A stretch of 64,000 bases of DNA from the NCBI RefSeq assembly GCF_031679605.1, contig NZ_CP117522.1, forward strand, positions 4,712,001 through 4,776,000. Direction: 5' to 3'. The notes below the pieces were generated by a model. It ran no database searches, had not been told where the DNA came from, and saw nothing but the letters and a program-made list of their open reading frames with translations. Of the stretch, positions 9,746 through 18,567 are shown one piece after another. The stretch is from Streptomyces luomodiensis (GTDB lineage: Bacteria; Actinomycetota; Actinomycetes; Streptomycetales; Streptomycetaceae). Made by a program: the position numbers and the translations under genes. Position 1 is the first letter of the stretch. Each line of letters opens with the position of its first letter.

Positions 9746-10918
9746 TTACGAGATCGCGCTGCGCAGCTCCCCGAGGTCGATGTGCTCGGTGTCGTCGTGC
9801 GCGGTCAGGTCGATGACCTCGCCGACCGCACCCTTCCTGGTCTCCGCGAGGGTCTCGTCGCCGATCACGTCGGCGAGGTCCTCCTCGGCCGGTGCGGGCG
9901 CCCGCTTCTGCTTCTTCGGGTGCTTCTTCTGGGTGCCGAAGTAGTCGAAGCCGCCCTCCGAACGGGAGGCGGCCCGGCGCGCCGCGGCATACGGCACCAC
10001 CGCCGAGGCGGCCGTACGGGCGTGGGTACGCGGCTCGCGGGGGCCGTCGTCGTCCTGCCCGCCGGCCGCCGGGGACTTCCCCAGCGGGGCGGCACCGTCC
10101 CCTCGGTCCTCGTCCCGGTTCTCGGACCGGTTCTCGGGCGGGTTCGCGGGCCGGTTCTCGTCGCGGTTCGCGGGCCGGGTCTTCCGGTCGCCCTGCTCCG
10201 CGTCTCCCTCCGGGGCCGCGGGCCGGGCGTCGGTCGTCCGGGCGTCCGCCGCGGCGGCCTGCTCCCGCCGCTCCTTCTGCCGTCGCGCGCTCTCCTTGAG
10301 CCGGTTCAGCGCCTCGTCGGCCTTGGCGTACGCGGAGGCCGACAGCACGGCGGTCCCGGAGGCGGAGTCACCAGCCCCAAAGGCGGGCTCACCAACGCCA
10401 GAGGCCGGCTCATCGGCCCCGGTGGCCCCGGGCGCCGCCTCCAGTTCCCTCGCCGGGGTGGTCGCGGCCTCCAGTGCGAGCCGGCGGCGGCCCTCCAGGG
10501 CGCTGGCCCGCTCGGTCTCGGCCGTGGCGTAGCGGCGCAGCAGCTCGGCGTGCTCATTGCGCAGCCGGGCGAGCTCGGCGCGTTTGGCCCGCAGCCGGGT
10601 GTTGAGCGCGACGCGGAGCTCGACCGCCTTCTCGGCGTCCGCCTCGAGCTCCGCGATCCGCTCCTCGTACTTCATCTCCTGGCGCGCGGCCTCACTCGCG
10701 GCCTCCGCGACCCGGCGGCCGGCCGAGCGGTCCCAACGGCGCATCAGAACGGCACCGACGACCGCGGCGGCGGCCGCGGTCGCGGCGCATCCGCGGATCA
10801 CGGCCGTGTCGCCGACCAGCCAGGCACCGGCGGCACAGGTTATTGACGCGGCTGCGACCGAAACCGGGAGAAGGAGCCTGTGCAGCGGTGGGGATTGGCG
10901 GTGGCGTCCACGTGGCAT
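9746..10918 (-). CDS. Membrane-anchored coiled-coil protein, unknown function
   Basis: 390 residues. One or two membrane segments at about residues 13-58 are followed by a long charged coiled coil (about 65-150, heptads rich in Glu/Arg/Leu), a variable linker rich in Gly/Ala/Glu/Asn/Arg repeats (ENRSENRDEDR-like) and a conserved-looking tail with FDYFGTQKK and EVIDLTAHDDTEHIDL. Start ATG 10918 (MPRGRHRQ) is preferred to a TTG at 10939. Convergent with nuoD2 with 45 bases between. I do not recognise a function; the layout suggests a cytoplasmic scaffold tethered to the membrane. Confidence 0.7.
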   Translation of the reverse strand: MPRGRHRQSPPLHRLLLPVSVAAASITCAAGAWLVGDTAVIRGCAATAAAAAVVGAVLMRRWDRSAGRRVAEAASEAARQEMKYEERIAELEADAEKAVELRVALNTRLRAKRAELARLRNEHAELLRRYATAETERASALEGRRRLALEAATTPARELEAAPGATGADEPASGVGEPAFGAGDSASGTAVLSASAYAKADEALNRLKESARRQKERREQAAAADARTTDARPAAPEGDAEQGDRKTRPANRDENRPANPPENRSENRDEDRGDGAAPLGKSPAAGGQDDDGPREPRTHARTAASAVVPYAAARRAASRSEGGFDYFGTQKKHPKKQKRAPAPAEEDLADVIGDETLAETRKGAVGEVIDLTAHDDTEHIDLGELRSAIS

Positions 10919-11023
10919 GGCCCGAAACTTACCGTGCAAAGGGGTCGCTTGGGTGCCCGCCGGGCCAGATCCGTTGTCAATCCGTTGGCAAATACGGCGG
11001 TGGCGCGGCGATGATCACTTGCC

Positions 11024-11044
11024 AAACCCTCCCGGGCGGGGTTT
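11024..11044 (-). terminator. Probable terminator of the osmolyte transporter genes
   Basis: AAACCC (11024-11029) pairs with GGGTTT (11039-11044) around a CCCGGG-containing loop, just past the stop of the binding-protein gene. On the minus strand the right arm ends in a short T run. Confidence 0.5.
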
Positions 11045-11049
11045 TGATC

Positions 11050-12009
11050 CTACTTCACCAGTCCCTTGTCCCGCAGGTAGTCATCGGCGACCTCGGCCGG
11101 CTTGAGCCGCTCGGCGTCGACCTTCTTGTTGAGTTCGGCCAGATCCGTGGTCGTCAACACGGTGTTGAGCTTGTTCAGCGTGTCCGCGATCTTCTGCGAA
11201 CCAGCGGACTTCGCATTCACCACGGGAAGTACGTTGTCGGCATTCTGGAGATTTTTGTCGTCGTCGAGCAGCACCAGTCCGAACTGATCAAGCGTGCTGT
11301 CCGTGGTCGTGGTCAGGACCATCTGGTCCTTACCGTCCTTGACCGCCTGCTTGGCCTGGACGCTGCCGATGTCCAGCGGGTCGATCCCGGCGACGTCGAT
11401 GCCGTACGTCTTCTCCAGACCCGGCTGGCAGAAGGGCCGCTTCGGGCATTCGTCGCCCGCCGCCAGGGTGACCTTCTGCTTCGACTTCCCGAGGTCGGAG
11501 AGCGTCTTGAGGCCGTGCTTCCGCGCGAAGTCACGGCTGACCGCGAAGGCGTTCTGATCCACGGCCTTACCCGGGTCCAGCACCTTCAGTCCGCGCGGTT
11601 CGGCGAGCTTCTTCAGCGCCGTGACCGTCTCGTCGATGTCCGAGGAGGCCACCGGGGCGGCATTCGACCCGTTCTTCTTCTGGTTGAGGAATTCGGCCAG
11701 CGTCGCCGCGTACTCCGGTACGACATCCATCTGGCCCTTCTCCAGGGCCGGTTCATACAGCTCGCGGGCGTCCACCGTCTTGATCGAAGTGGAATAGCCG
11801 GCGTCCTTCAGAAGCCCCGCGTACAGCTCCGCGAGGATCTTCGACTCGGAGAAGGAGGCGGACCCGATCACCAGCGAGCCCTTGCCCGGTTCACCGGAGC
11901 TGTCGCCGCCGCCCGACTTCTCCAGGCTGTCGCCGCCACAGGCGGTCAGACCGGCCGTCAGCACGGCGGCTCCCGCCACGGCGGCCGCCGCCCGATAGAT
12001 CTTGCTCAT
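11050..12009 (-). CDS. OsmF/OpuCC-type glycine betaine/choline-binding lipoprotein
   Basis: 319 residues. A lipoprotein signal peptide with lipobox LTAC (Cys24) is followed by a type II periplasmic-binding fold; KGSLVIGSASFSESKILAEL and DVVPEYAATLAEFL are typical of quaternary-amine binding proteins. Two cysteines in GDECPKRPFCQPG may form a disulfide. Start ATG 12009 places the signal peptide correctly; the longer frame to 12078 adds a non-signal-like extension. It is encoded downstream of two permease genes on the same strand and works with them and the divergent ATPase at 13659. Confidence 0.9.
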   Translation of the reverse strand: MSKIYRAAAAVAGAAVLTAGLTACGGDSLEKSGGGDSSGEPGKGSLVIGSASFSESKILAELYAGLLKDAGYSTSIKTVDARELYEPALEKGQMDVVPEYAATLAEFLNQKKNGSNAAPVASSDIDETVTALKKLAEPRGLKVLDPGKAVDQNAFAVSRDFARKHGLKTLSDLGKSKQKVTLAAGDECPKRPFCQPGLEKTYGIDVAGIDPLDIGSVQAKQAVKDGKDQMVLTTTTDSTLDQFGLVLLDDDKNLQNADNVLPVVNAKSAGSQKIADTLNKLNTVLTTTDLAELNKKVDAERLKPAEVADDYLRDKGLVK

Positions 12010-12097
12010 GGGTTCCCCATCCATAGTTGTCAGCGTTGTGCGCGCCGTCCGCGCCGTCCGCGCTCGGCATCCGGTCACGGGGCCCCCGCGCCGTGTG

Positions 12098-12835
12098 CTA
12101 CGTCGTCAGCGCGGGTGACGTGGGCGCCTGGTCGGCGGGCGGGCGCTGGGCGGCGGCCGGCCGCCGCCCCGTCCTGCGCCGCATCGGGTCCAGCACCAGG
12201 CCCAGCACCACGAAGACGCCCTCGACCACCAGCGCGAGGGCGGCGACCAGCACCGCCCCGGCCACCACCTGCGGGGTGTCGGTGAGCCGGAAGCCCGCCG
12301 TGATGATCCGGCCGAGCCCGCCGCCGCCGGGCAGCGCGGCCAGCGTCGCGGTGGCCACGACCTGTACCGCGGCGGTCCGCACCCCCGTCATGACGAGCGG
12401 GAACGCCAGCGGCAGCTCGACCCGGCGGATCAGCTGGCCGCCGGTCATCCCCATGCCGCGGGCCGCCTCCACGACCTCCCGGTCCGCCTCGCGCACCCCG
12501 ACATAGGCGTTGGTGAGCAGCGGCGGGATGGCGAACAGCACCAGCGCGATGATCGTGGGCCACTGACCGTGCGACCCCAGCGGGCTGAGCAGCAGCAGCA
12601 CCAGCACGGCGAAGGTGGGCACGGCGCGCCCCGCGTTGGAGATGTTGACCGCGAGCGCGCCGCCCTTGCCGATGTGGCCGAGCGCCACGGCGATCGGCAG
12701 CGCCACCGCGCAGGCGATCGCCAGGCAGACGAAGGTGAGGAACAGATGCTGGCCGAGCCGGTGCCACACTCCGTCGGGCCCGGTCCAGTGCGAACCGGTG
12801 GCCAGCCAGGTCCACGCCTTGGCGACGACGTCCAT
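12098..12835 (-). CDS. OpuC/Osm-type ABC transporter permease (second)
   Basis: 245 residues with about five to six membrane segments and the EAA-loop signature EAARGMGMTGGQLIRRVELPLA that contacts the ATPase. It resembles OpuCB/OpuCD permeases for glycine betaine, carnitine or choline. Its ATG shares one base with the TGA of the upstream permease gene (TGATG), so the two are translationally coupled. The C-terminus ends in a proline/alanine-rich tail. Confidence 0.9.
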   Translation of the reverse strand: MDVVAKAWTWLATGSHWTGPDGVWHRLGQHLFLTFVCLAIACAVALPIAVALGHIGKGGALAVNISNAGRAVPTFAVLVLLLLSPLGSHGQWPTIIALVLFAIPPLLTNAYVGVREADREVVEAARGMGMTGGQLIRRVELPLAFPLVMTGVRTAAVQVVATATLAALPGGGGLGRIITAGFRLTDTPQVVAGAVLVAALALVVEGVFVVLGLVLDPMRRRTGRRPAAAQRPPADQAPTSPALTT

Positions 12836-13518
12836 CAGGCGGTGCCCTTCCGACTCTTGCGCGTCCACGGCGTCAGCAGCCGCTGGAGGGCGAGCAGCAG
12901 CAGATCCGCCACGACCGCCAGCGCCACGCACAGCACCGAGGCGGTGAGCACCTCGGCCTTGAAGAAGCTGCGCATGCCCTCGTAGATGAGGTTGCCGAGG
13001 CCGCCGTAGCCGATGATCGCGCCCACCGTGGTGAGCGAGACCGTGGAGACGGTCGTGATCCGCAGACCGGCCATCAGCGCGGGCAGCGCGAGGGGCAGTT
13101 CCACGCCGAAGAGCAGCCGCAGCGGGCCGTATCCCATGCCCCGGGCCGCCTCCCGCGCCTCCTCGGGCACCGAGGCGAGACCGGCCATGATGTTGCGCAC
13201 CAGGATCGTCAGCGAATAGAGCACCAGGCCGGTGATCACCACGGCGGCCGAGATCCCGAACACGGGCAGCAGCAGCGAGAACATCGCCAGCGACGGCACC
13301 GTGTAGAGGATCGTGGTCAGCCCCAGCACCGGTCCGGCCACGGCCCGCCAGCGGCGGGCCAGCAGCGCCAGCGGAAAGGCGACCACCAGACCGATCGCGA
13401 CCGAGGCGAGTGTGATCCACACATGTTCGAGCGTCGCGTCCGTCAGCTCCTGACCACGTGTGCGTACATACTCACCGCATATCCACTCGTTACTGATCAG
13501 ACAGTTTCCGTCGGCCAT
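12835..13518 (-). CDS. OpuC/Osm-type ABC transporter permease (first)
   Basis: 227 residues. An N-terminal extracytoplasmic segment of about 30 residues, six membrane helices, and the EAA-loop EAREAARGMGYGPLRLLFGVELP. The start is ATG 13518 with a strong GGGGAGGTGAG ribosome site 5 bases upstream. It leads a three-gene unit (two permeases and a lipoprotein) transcribed away from the ATPase gene; 13519-13658 is the shared divergent promoter region. Confidence 0.9.
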   Translation of the reverse strand: MADGNCLISNEWICGEYVRTRGQELTDATLEHVWITLASVAIGLVVAFPLALLARRWRAVAGPVLGLTTILYTVPSLAMFSLLLPVFGISAAVVITGLVLYSLTILVRNIMAGLASVPEEAREAARGMGYGPLRLLFGVELPLALPALMAGLRITTVSTVSLTTVGAIIGYGGLGNLIYEGMRSFFKAEVLTASVLCVALAVVADLLLLALQRLLTPWTRKSRKGTA

Positions 13519-13658
13519 ACGCTCACCTCCCCCGTCGGTCGCGGACCGGTTGCCCTTCACCAATTCCTGGTGACCCTAACCCCGGGAGATGACAATCTCG
13601 TCCGATCGCCACACAACAGCAACAATGTCTGCCACGAATGCGGCAACAATGGGGAGCC

Positions 13659-14816
13659 ATGATCCGTTTCGAGCACGTCACCAAGCGCTACGCCGATGGC
13701 ACAACGGCCGTGGACGACCTCTCCTTCGAGGTGGCGGAGGGTGAGCTGATCACGCTCGTCGGCCCCTCGGGCTGCGGCAAGACCACGACGATGAAGATGG
13801 TGAACCGGCTCATCGAGCCCACGTCGGGGCGGATCCTGGTGGACGGCGAGGACATCGCCGAGGCGGATCCGGTCGCCCTGCGCCGCCGCATCGGCTACGT
13901 CATCCAGCAGGTCGGGCTCTTCCCGCACAAGACCGTGCTGGAGAACACCTCCACCGTGCCGCATCTGCTGGGCTGGCAGCGGAAGAAGGGGCGGGAGCGC
14001 GCCGCCGAGCTGCTCGACCTGGTCGGCCTCGACCCGTCCGTCTACGGCGACCGCTACCCCGACCAGCTCTCGGGCGGACAGCGGCAACGCGTCGGCGTGG
14101 CCCGTGCGCTGGCCGCGGATCCGCCGGTGCTGCTGATGGACGAGCCGTTCGGTGCGGTCGACCCGGTCGTCCGGGAACATCTGCAGAACGAATTCCTGCG
14201 CCTTCAGTCGCAGGTGCGCAAAACGGTGCTCTTCGTGACTCATGACATCGAGGAGGCGGTCCGGCTCGGGGACCGGATCGCGGTCTACGGGTCGGGGCGG
14301 ATCGAGCAGTTCGACACCCCCGCCACGGTGCTGGGCGCGCCCGCCACCCCGTATGTGGCCGACTTCGTCGGCGCCGACCGCGGGCTGAAGCGGCTGTCGG
14401 TCACCCCCATCGAACCCGGCGACCTGGAACAGCCGCCCGTCGTCCACCTCGACGACCCGCTCCCCAAGGCGGCCGCCCGGCTGGCCTCGGACGGGGCGCG
14501 CTGGGCCGTCGTCCTGGACGACGCGGAGCGGCTGCACGGCTGGATCCCGGCGGACGCGGCCGACGGCGAGAAGGGGACCGTACGGGACCACGCGCGCCGG
14601 ATGGAGGCGTGGCTGCCGGTCGGGGCGCCGCTCAAGCAGGCGTTCAGCACGATGCTCCAGCACGACGCGGGCTGGATCGCGGTCCTCGACGAGGACCGCT
14701 TCCTCGGCGTCCTCACCCCGGCCCGCCTGCACGAGGCCCTGCGCCGCTCGATCGACGCCGACGCGGGCGGCGTCGCCCGCGGGGACGTCCAGCTCCAGAC
14801 CGTCGCCGACGCGTAG
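13659..14816 (+). CDS. OpuCA/ProV-type ABC transporter ATPase with CBS region
   Basis: 385 residues. Walker A GPSGCGKT (35-42), Q-loop QQVGLFPHKT, signature LSGGQ (137-141), Walker B LLMDEP (158-163). After about residue 250 there is a CBS-like pair, which in OpuA-type transporters senses ionic strength. It energises the import of compatible solutes by the divergently encoded permeases and lipoprotein. The ATG at 13659 is preceded by GGGGAG. A GGGGGC-TTC-GCCCCC hairpin begins at the stop codon. Confidence 0.92.
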   Translation: MIRFEHVTKRYADGTTAVDDLSFEVAEGELITLVGPSGCGKTTTMKMVNRLIEPTSGRILVDGEDIAEADPVALRRRIGYVIQQVGLFPHKTVLENTSTVPHLLGWQRKKGRERAAELLDLVGLDPSVYGDRYPDQLSGGQRQRVGVARALAADPPVLLMDEPFGAVDPVVREHLQNEFLRLQSQVRKTVLFVTHDIEEAVRLGDRIAVYGSGRIEQFDTPATVLGAPATPYVADFVGADRGLKRLSVTPIEPGDLEQPPVVHLDDPLPKAAARLASDGARWAVVLDDAERLHGWIPADAADGEKGTVRDHARRMEAWLPVGAPLKQAFSTMLQHDAGWIAVLDEDRFLGVLTPARLHEALRRSIDADAGGVARGDVQLQTVADA

Positions 14817-14830
14817 GGGGCTTCGCCCCC
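14816..14830 (+). terminator. Short GC hairpin at the end of the ATPase gene
   Basis: GGGGGC (14816-14821), loop TTC, GCCCCC (14825-14830). The stem starts on the last base of the stop codon. There is no T run, as is common in Streptomyces. Confidence 0.55.
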
Positions 14831-15336
14831 GTCGACCACGACCCGCGCCCCCGGCCCGCGCCGCGCGCCCGCGGCGAGGGGGCCCCGCGCATCCCGTGCC
14901 GAAGCCCCGCGCCCGCCCCGGCGAGGGCCCGCACACCCCGCTCCGGTACCGGTCCCGCGCACATCGCACGGGCCTGCGCGCATCGCACCGGGACCGGGCC
15001 TGCGCACATCGAACGGGCAGTGCCCTGCCACGCGGCGGAGGCGCACGGGCAGCACCACCGCCCGGCAGGGCGCCATACGGCAGAGCCGGCACGCGCCCCC
15101 GGCCATGCCCGGCACGCGCCGCGCACCCGCGGCGAGGGGGCCCGCACAACCTTGTGCCGAAGCCCCGCGCCCGCCCCGGCGCGTGCCCGCACACCCCGCT
15201 CCGGGGCCAGGCCCGCGCGCATCGCACGGGCAGCACCCTGCCACGCGGCGGAGCCGCTGGGCAGCACTACCGTGCGGCAGGGCGCCATGCGGCGGAGGCG
15301 CGCGGAGGGCGGGTGCGGGGCGGGGAAACGGCCGCC
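14831..15336. repeat. Non-coding GC-rich stretch with an imperfect 258-bp direct duplication
   Basis: About 500 bases between convergent genes with no credible CDS. The segment beginning GTGCCGAAGCCCCGCGCC at 14896 recurs at 15154 (offset 258). Flanking words (CCCGCGGCGAGGGGG, CACACCCCGCTCCGG, CCTGCCACGCGGCGGAG, GGCAGGGCGCCAT) recur in the same order; the second copy lacks a central piece. Open frames here are by-products of composition. Confidence 0.7.
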
Positions 15337-16467
15337 TCAGCGGTCGCCGAGGCGGCCGGCGAGCCACTCCAGCGCGGCGGGCAGCTCCCGCTTCCAGGTG
15401 TTGAAGTTGTGACCGCCGGTGTCCAGGATGATCGACGAGATGCGGGTGGGCTCCCCGCGCCGGTTCAGCCGCTTCACCTTGTTCACGAAGCGCACGGTGT
15501 CCTGGTAGTTCTGCTCGCCGTGCGCGCTGCTGGAGACCAGCAGCGACACCGGCGGCGCCGGCTTGTGGTCCAGCCGCCACATCAGGTCGTTCTCCCGCTC
15601 CAGCCGCTCGCTGCCGCCGAACAGATCGCCGGTGGTCGCGTCGATCGGCGCCCGGTACGACGGGGAGAGCCCGGCGGCCGCGGAGAACGCGTCGGGGTGG
15701 CGCATCGCCATCTTCAGGGCGCAGTAGCCGCCGGTGGAATTCCCGATGACGCCCCAGTTACGGGCCCGCTTGCCCACCCGGTAGTGCTGGGCCACGGCCT
15801 TGGGCAGGTCCTCGGTGAAGAACGTCTCGGTCTGCGGGCCCCCGGGGACGTCCACGCATTCGGTGTCGCGCGGCGGTGCGACCGTCGGCCGCATCATCAC
15901 CAGCACGAGGGGCTGCATTTTCCCCGACGCGACCAGCTTGTGCGCCTTCTGGGGGTATTTCAGGCCATTGATGAGGGATTCGGTGGTGCCCGGATAGCCG
16001 GTCAGCACCAGCGCGGCGGGGAAGGTCCGCCGGGCGTACTCGGGCCGGAAGTACTCCGGCGGCAGATAGACGTAGGCGGGGCTCACGATCCGCGAGACCG
16101 GCCCCTGGATGTCCACCTTCTCGATCCGCCCGGCGACCTCGGGCGACGAGTCGCCCGCCACGGCCAGGTGGCGGGTGTCGGTGACCCGCACCCGGGTGCC
16201 CGGGGTGTCGTGGTCCACCACGACACCCGGCTCGTCCTGCGTGCCGAACAGGTCCGACCAGGAGCCGTAGAAACCGAAGGACTGGTTGGCGAACAGCCCG
16301 ACCGCCACGAACACGGTCAGCTGCGTGCCCAGCAGCAGACCGGCCCGGCCGAGCACGGGGGCCACCCCACGCCCGGCCAGCCGGGGCCACAGCCATATCG
16401 TGACCGCGAACAGCAGCAACGCCGCGACGGCCGCCGCGATCACGATGTTGTTGCTCGTGAGACCCAT
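15337..16467 (-). CDS. Extracytoplasmic alpha/beta-hydrolase, esterase-D/antigen-85-like
   Basis: 376 residues from ATG 16467. Two N-terminal membrane segments (about 8-27 and 42-62) anchor an extracytoplasmic esterase domain. The nucleophile elbow GNSTGG places Ser244; the acid is probably in the following strands and the His in DTGGHNFNTW near the C-terminus. Strand motif VYLPPEYF and TGYPGTTES match the esterase-D (PF00756-like) fold. It is divergent from an MprF-like lipid aminoacyltransferase. In Pseudomonas an alanyl-PG hydrolase is encoded beside its synthase, so hydrolysis of the aminoacyl lipid is a reasonable guess, not shown. Confidence 0.8.
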   Translation of the reverse strand: MGLTSNNIVIAAAVAALLLFAVTIWLWPRLAGRGVAPVLGRAGLLLGTQLTVFVAVGLFANQSFGFYGSWSDLFGTQDEPGVVVDHDTPGTRVRVTDTRHLAVAGDSSPEVAGRIEKVDIQGPVSRIVSPAYVYLPPEYFRPEYARRTFPAALVLTGYPGTTESLINGLKYPQKAHKLVASGKMQPLVLVMMRPTVAPPRDTECVDVPGGPQTETFFTEDLPKAVAQHYRVGKRARNWGVIGNSTGGYCALKMAMRHPDAFSAAAGLSPSYRAPIDATTGDLFGGSERLERENDLMWRLDHKPAPPVSLLVSSSAHGEQNYQDTVRFVNKVKRLNRRGEPTRISSIILDTGGHNFNTWKRELPAALEWLAGRLGDR

Positions 16468-16533
16468 CACTATCTTTCTGCCGGGCGGTCGGCTCCGGGC
16501 CACCGGGGGCACCTCCCAGCGGTGGCCGGGGAA

Positions 16534-16561
16534 GCAACCCCGCTCCCTCGAACGCCGTCTT
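16534..16561 (+). promoter_or_regulatory. ECF-type (sigma-E-like) promoter for the lipid aminoacyltransferase gene
   Basis: GCAACC (16534-16539), 16 bases, CGTCTT (16556-16561). The AAC -35 and CGTC -10 with this spacing fit the Streptomyces envelope-stress sigma-E consensus. The start codon is about 70 bases downstream. Confidence 0.65.
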
Positions 16562-16633
16562 ACTGGACGCAAATCGTGCGGATGCCGCGCAACAGAACCA
16601 AAGATCCCCTTGACCGATGCGACGGGAATGGAC

Positions 16634-18466
16634 ATGCCTGACAGTCAAGATGCCGAAACGTCCGGAGAGGTTCCCACCCGGTTTCGGCGCCTGCTGCGCG
16701 GTCCTAGGCCGGAGGCGGTGCCGACGGCCGTCGGCACCGCCTGCACGCTGATCGGGCTGATGGACATCGTCTTCCCCCGGCTGCGGCACAGCAGGGTGCA
16801 CGCCCTCGCCGAGCTGCTGCCGGGCGCCGTGAGCTCCCTGGCGGCGGCCGCGTCGATCGTGGTCGGCCTGCTGCTGCTGATGCTGGCCCACGGCCTCAAG
16901 CGGCGTAAGCGGCGGGCCTGGGTCGCGGCCGTGGGACTGCTGCCGGTCGGCGCGGCCGCACAGCTGCTCTACCGGCACTCGATCATCGGCATGGCCCTCT
17001 CCCTGGTCCTGCTGGCGGTGCTGATCCGCTACCGCGCCGAGTTCGCGGCGCTGCCCGATCCGCGCAGCCGCTGGATGGCGCTGGCCAATTTCGTGGGTCT
17101 GGGCGCGGTCAGTGTCGGCGTCGGGCTGCTCATCGTGCGCTCGCACCCCTACTCCATCGAAGGCCGTCCCTCGCTCGGCGATCAGCTGGAACACGTCCTG
17201 TGGGGTCTGTTCGGCTTCGAGGGGCCGATCGACTACCGCCACGGCGCGGACTACACGGTCGGCTACTCGCTCGGCGCGCTCGGCCTGCTGACCGTCGCCA
17301 CCACCGCCTATCTCGCCTTCCGCCCCGAACACCCCGCCGCCCGGCTCACCCCGCGGGACGAGGAGCGGCTGCGGGACCTGCTCGCCGCCCACGGGGGCCG
17401 CGACTCGCTCGGCCACTTCGCGCTCCGCCGCGACAAGGGCGTGGTCTTCTCCCCCAGCGGCAAGGCGGCGGTCTGCTACCGCGTGGTCTCCGGGGTGATG
17501 CTCGCCAGCGGCGACCCGGTCGGCGACGTGGAGGCGTGGCCCGGCGCCATCGCCCGCTTCATGGACGAGGCGCGGGCCCACTCCTGGACCCCGGCGGTGA
17601 TGGGGTGCAGCGAGACCGGCGGCGAGGTGTGGACCCGGGAGACCGGCCTGGACGCGCTGGAACTCGGCGACGAGGCCATCGTCGATGTGGCGGACTTCAC
17701 CCTGTCCGGCCGCGCCATGCGCAACGTACGCCAGATGGTCAAGCGGATCGAGCGGGCCGGCTACCGGACCCGGGTACGGCGCGCCGCCGACCTGAGCCCC
17801 GAGGAGCTGGAGACCATCCGGCGCGCCGCCGCCGACTGGCGGGGCACCGACACCGAGCGCGGCTTCTCCATGGCGCTGGGCCGGATCGGCGACCCGGCGG
17901 ACGGGGACGCGGTCATCGCCACCGCCCACAAGACCGCCGCCGAGGGCGCCGAGGAGGGCCCGTACGGGGACTTGAAGGCCGTCCTGCACTTCGTGCCGTG
18001 GGGCCCGGACGGGATGTCGCTGGACCTGATGCGGCGCGACCGGAGCGCCGACCCGGGCATGAACGAGCTGCTGATCGTGGCCGCGCTGCGGGCCGCCCCC
18101 GAGCTGGGCGTGCGGCGGGTGTCGCTGAACTTCGCGATGTTCCGCTCGGCGCTGGCGCGCGGCGAGAAGCTGGGCGCCGGCCCGGTGCTGCGGGGCTGGC
18201 GGGCGCTGCTGGTGTTCCTCTCCCGCTGGTTCCAGATCGAGTCGCTGTACAAGTTCAACGCCAAGTTCCAGCCGCGCTGGGAGCCGCGCTTCGTGGTCTT
18301 CCGCAACACCCGCGACCTGCCCCGGATCGGCCTGGCCGCGATGCAGGCCGAGGGATTCGTCTCACTGGCCCTGCCCCGGCTGCTGCGCCGCGGACCGCGC
18401 CCGGAGCGCCGGCCCTGCGCCCATCGGCACCTGACCGAGGGCCGGGAGCTGCGGCAGGCGGCCTGA
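16634..18466 (+). CDS. mprF: MprF-like phosphatidylglycerol lysyltransferase (DUF2156)
   Basis: 610 residues. About six membrane helices fill residues 30-240, followed by a cytosolic LPG-synthase C-terminal (DUF2156, GNAT-like) domain: GVVFSPSGKAAVCYRVVSG, GDPVGDVEAW, then SLNFAMFRS and WFQIESLYKFNAKF near the end. The family transfers an amino acid from tRNA to anionic lipid, reducing surface negative charge and sensitivity to cationic antimicrobials. Start ATG 16634; an in-frame ATG two codons earlier (16628) is equally possible. The amino acid cannot be read from sequence. Confidence 0.88.
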   Translation: MPDSQDAETSGEVPTRFRRLLRGPRPEAVPTAVGTACTLIGLMDIVFPRLRHSRVHALAELLPGAVSSLAAAASIVVGLLLLMLAHGLKRRKRRAWVAAVGLLPVGAAAQLLYRHSIIGMALSLVLLAVLIRYRAEFAALPDPRSRWMALANFVGLGAVSVGVGLLIVRSHPYSIEGRPSLGDQLEHVLWGLFGFEGPIDYRHGADYTVGYSLGALGLLTVATTAYLAFRPEHPAARLTPRDEERLRDLLAAHGGRDSLGHFALRRDKGVVFSPSGKAAVCYRVVSGVMLASGDPVGDVEAWPGAIARFMDEARAHSWTPAVMGCSETGGEVWTRETGLDALELGDEAIVDVADFTLSGRAMRNVRQMVKRIERAGYRTRVRRAADLSPEELETIRRAAADWRGTDTERGFSMALGRIGDPADGDAVIATAHKTAAEGAEEGPYGDLKAVLHFVPWGPDGMSLDLMRRDRSADPGMNELLIVAALRAAPELGVRRVSLNFAMFRSALARGEKLGAGPVLRGWRALLVFLSRWFQIESLYKFNAKFQPRWEPRFVVFRNTRDLPRIGLAAMQAEGFVSLALPRLLRRGPRPERRPCAHRHLTEGRELRQAA

Positions 18467-18486
18467 CCAGCCAGCCGACGGCCGGC

Positions 18487-18524
18487 AGGTGCGGCAGCTG
18501 CGGCAGGCGCGGCCTGCCGCACCT
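18487..18524 (+). terminator. Hairpin after the lipid aminoacyltransferase gene
   Basis: AGGTGCGGCAG (18487-18497) pairs perfectly with CTGCCGCACCT (18514-18524). It lies 20 bases past the stop and before folP. Confidence 0.7.
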
Positions 18525-18567
18525 CGCCACCGCCCGGCCGGGCCGCCGCTACGCCTAGTCTGGGGAC

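Noticed and set aside
15758..17989. 743-residue minus-strand frame
   Set aside because: Antisense to the lipid aminoacyltransferase and out of frame with the esterase.
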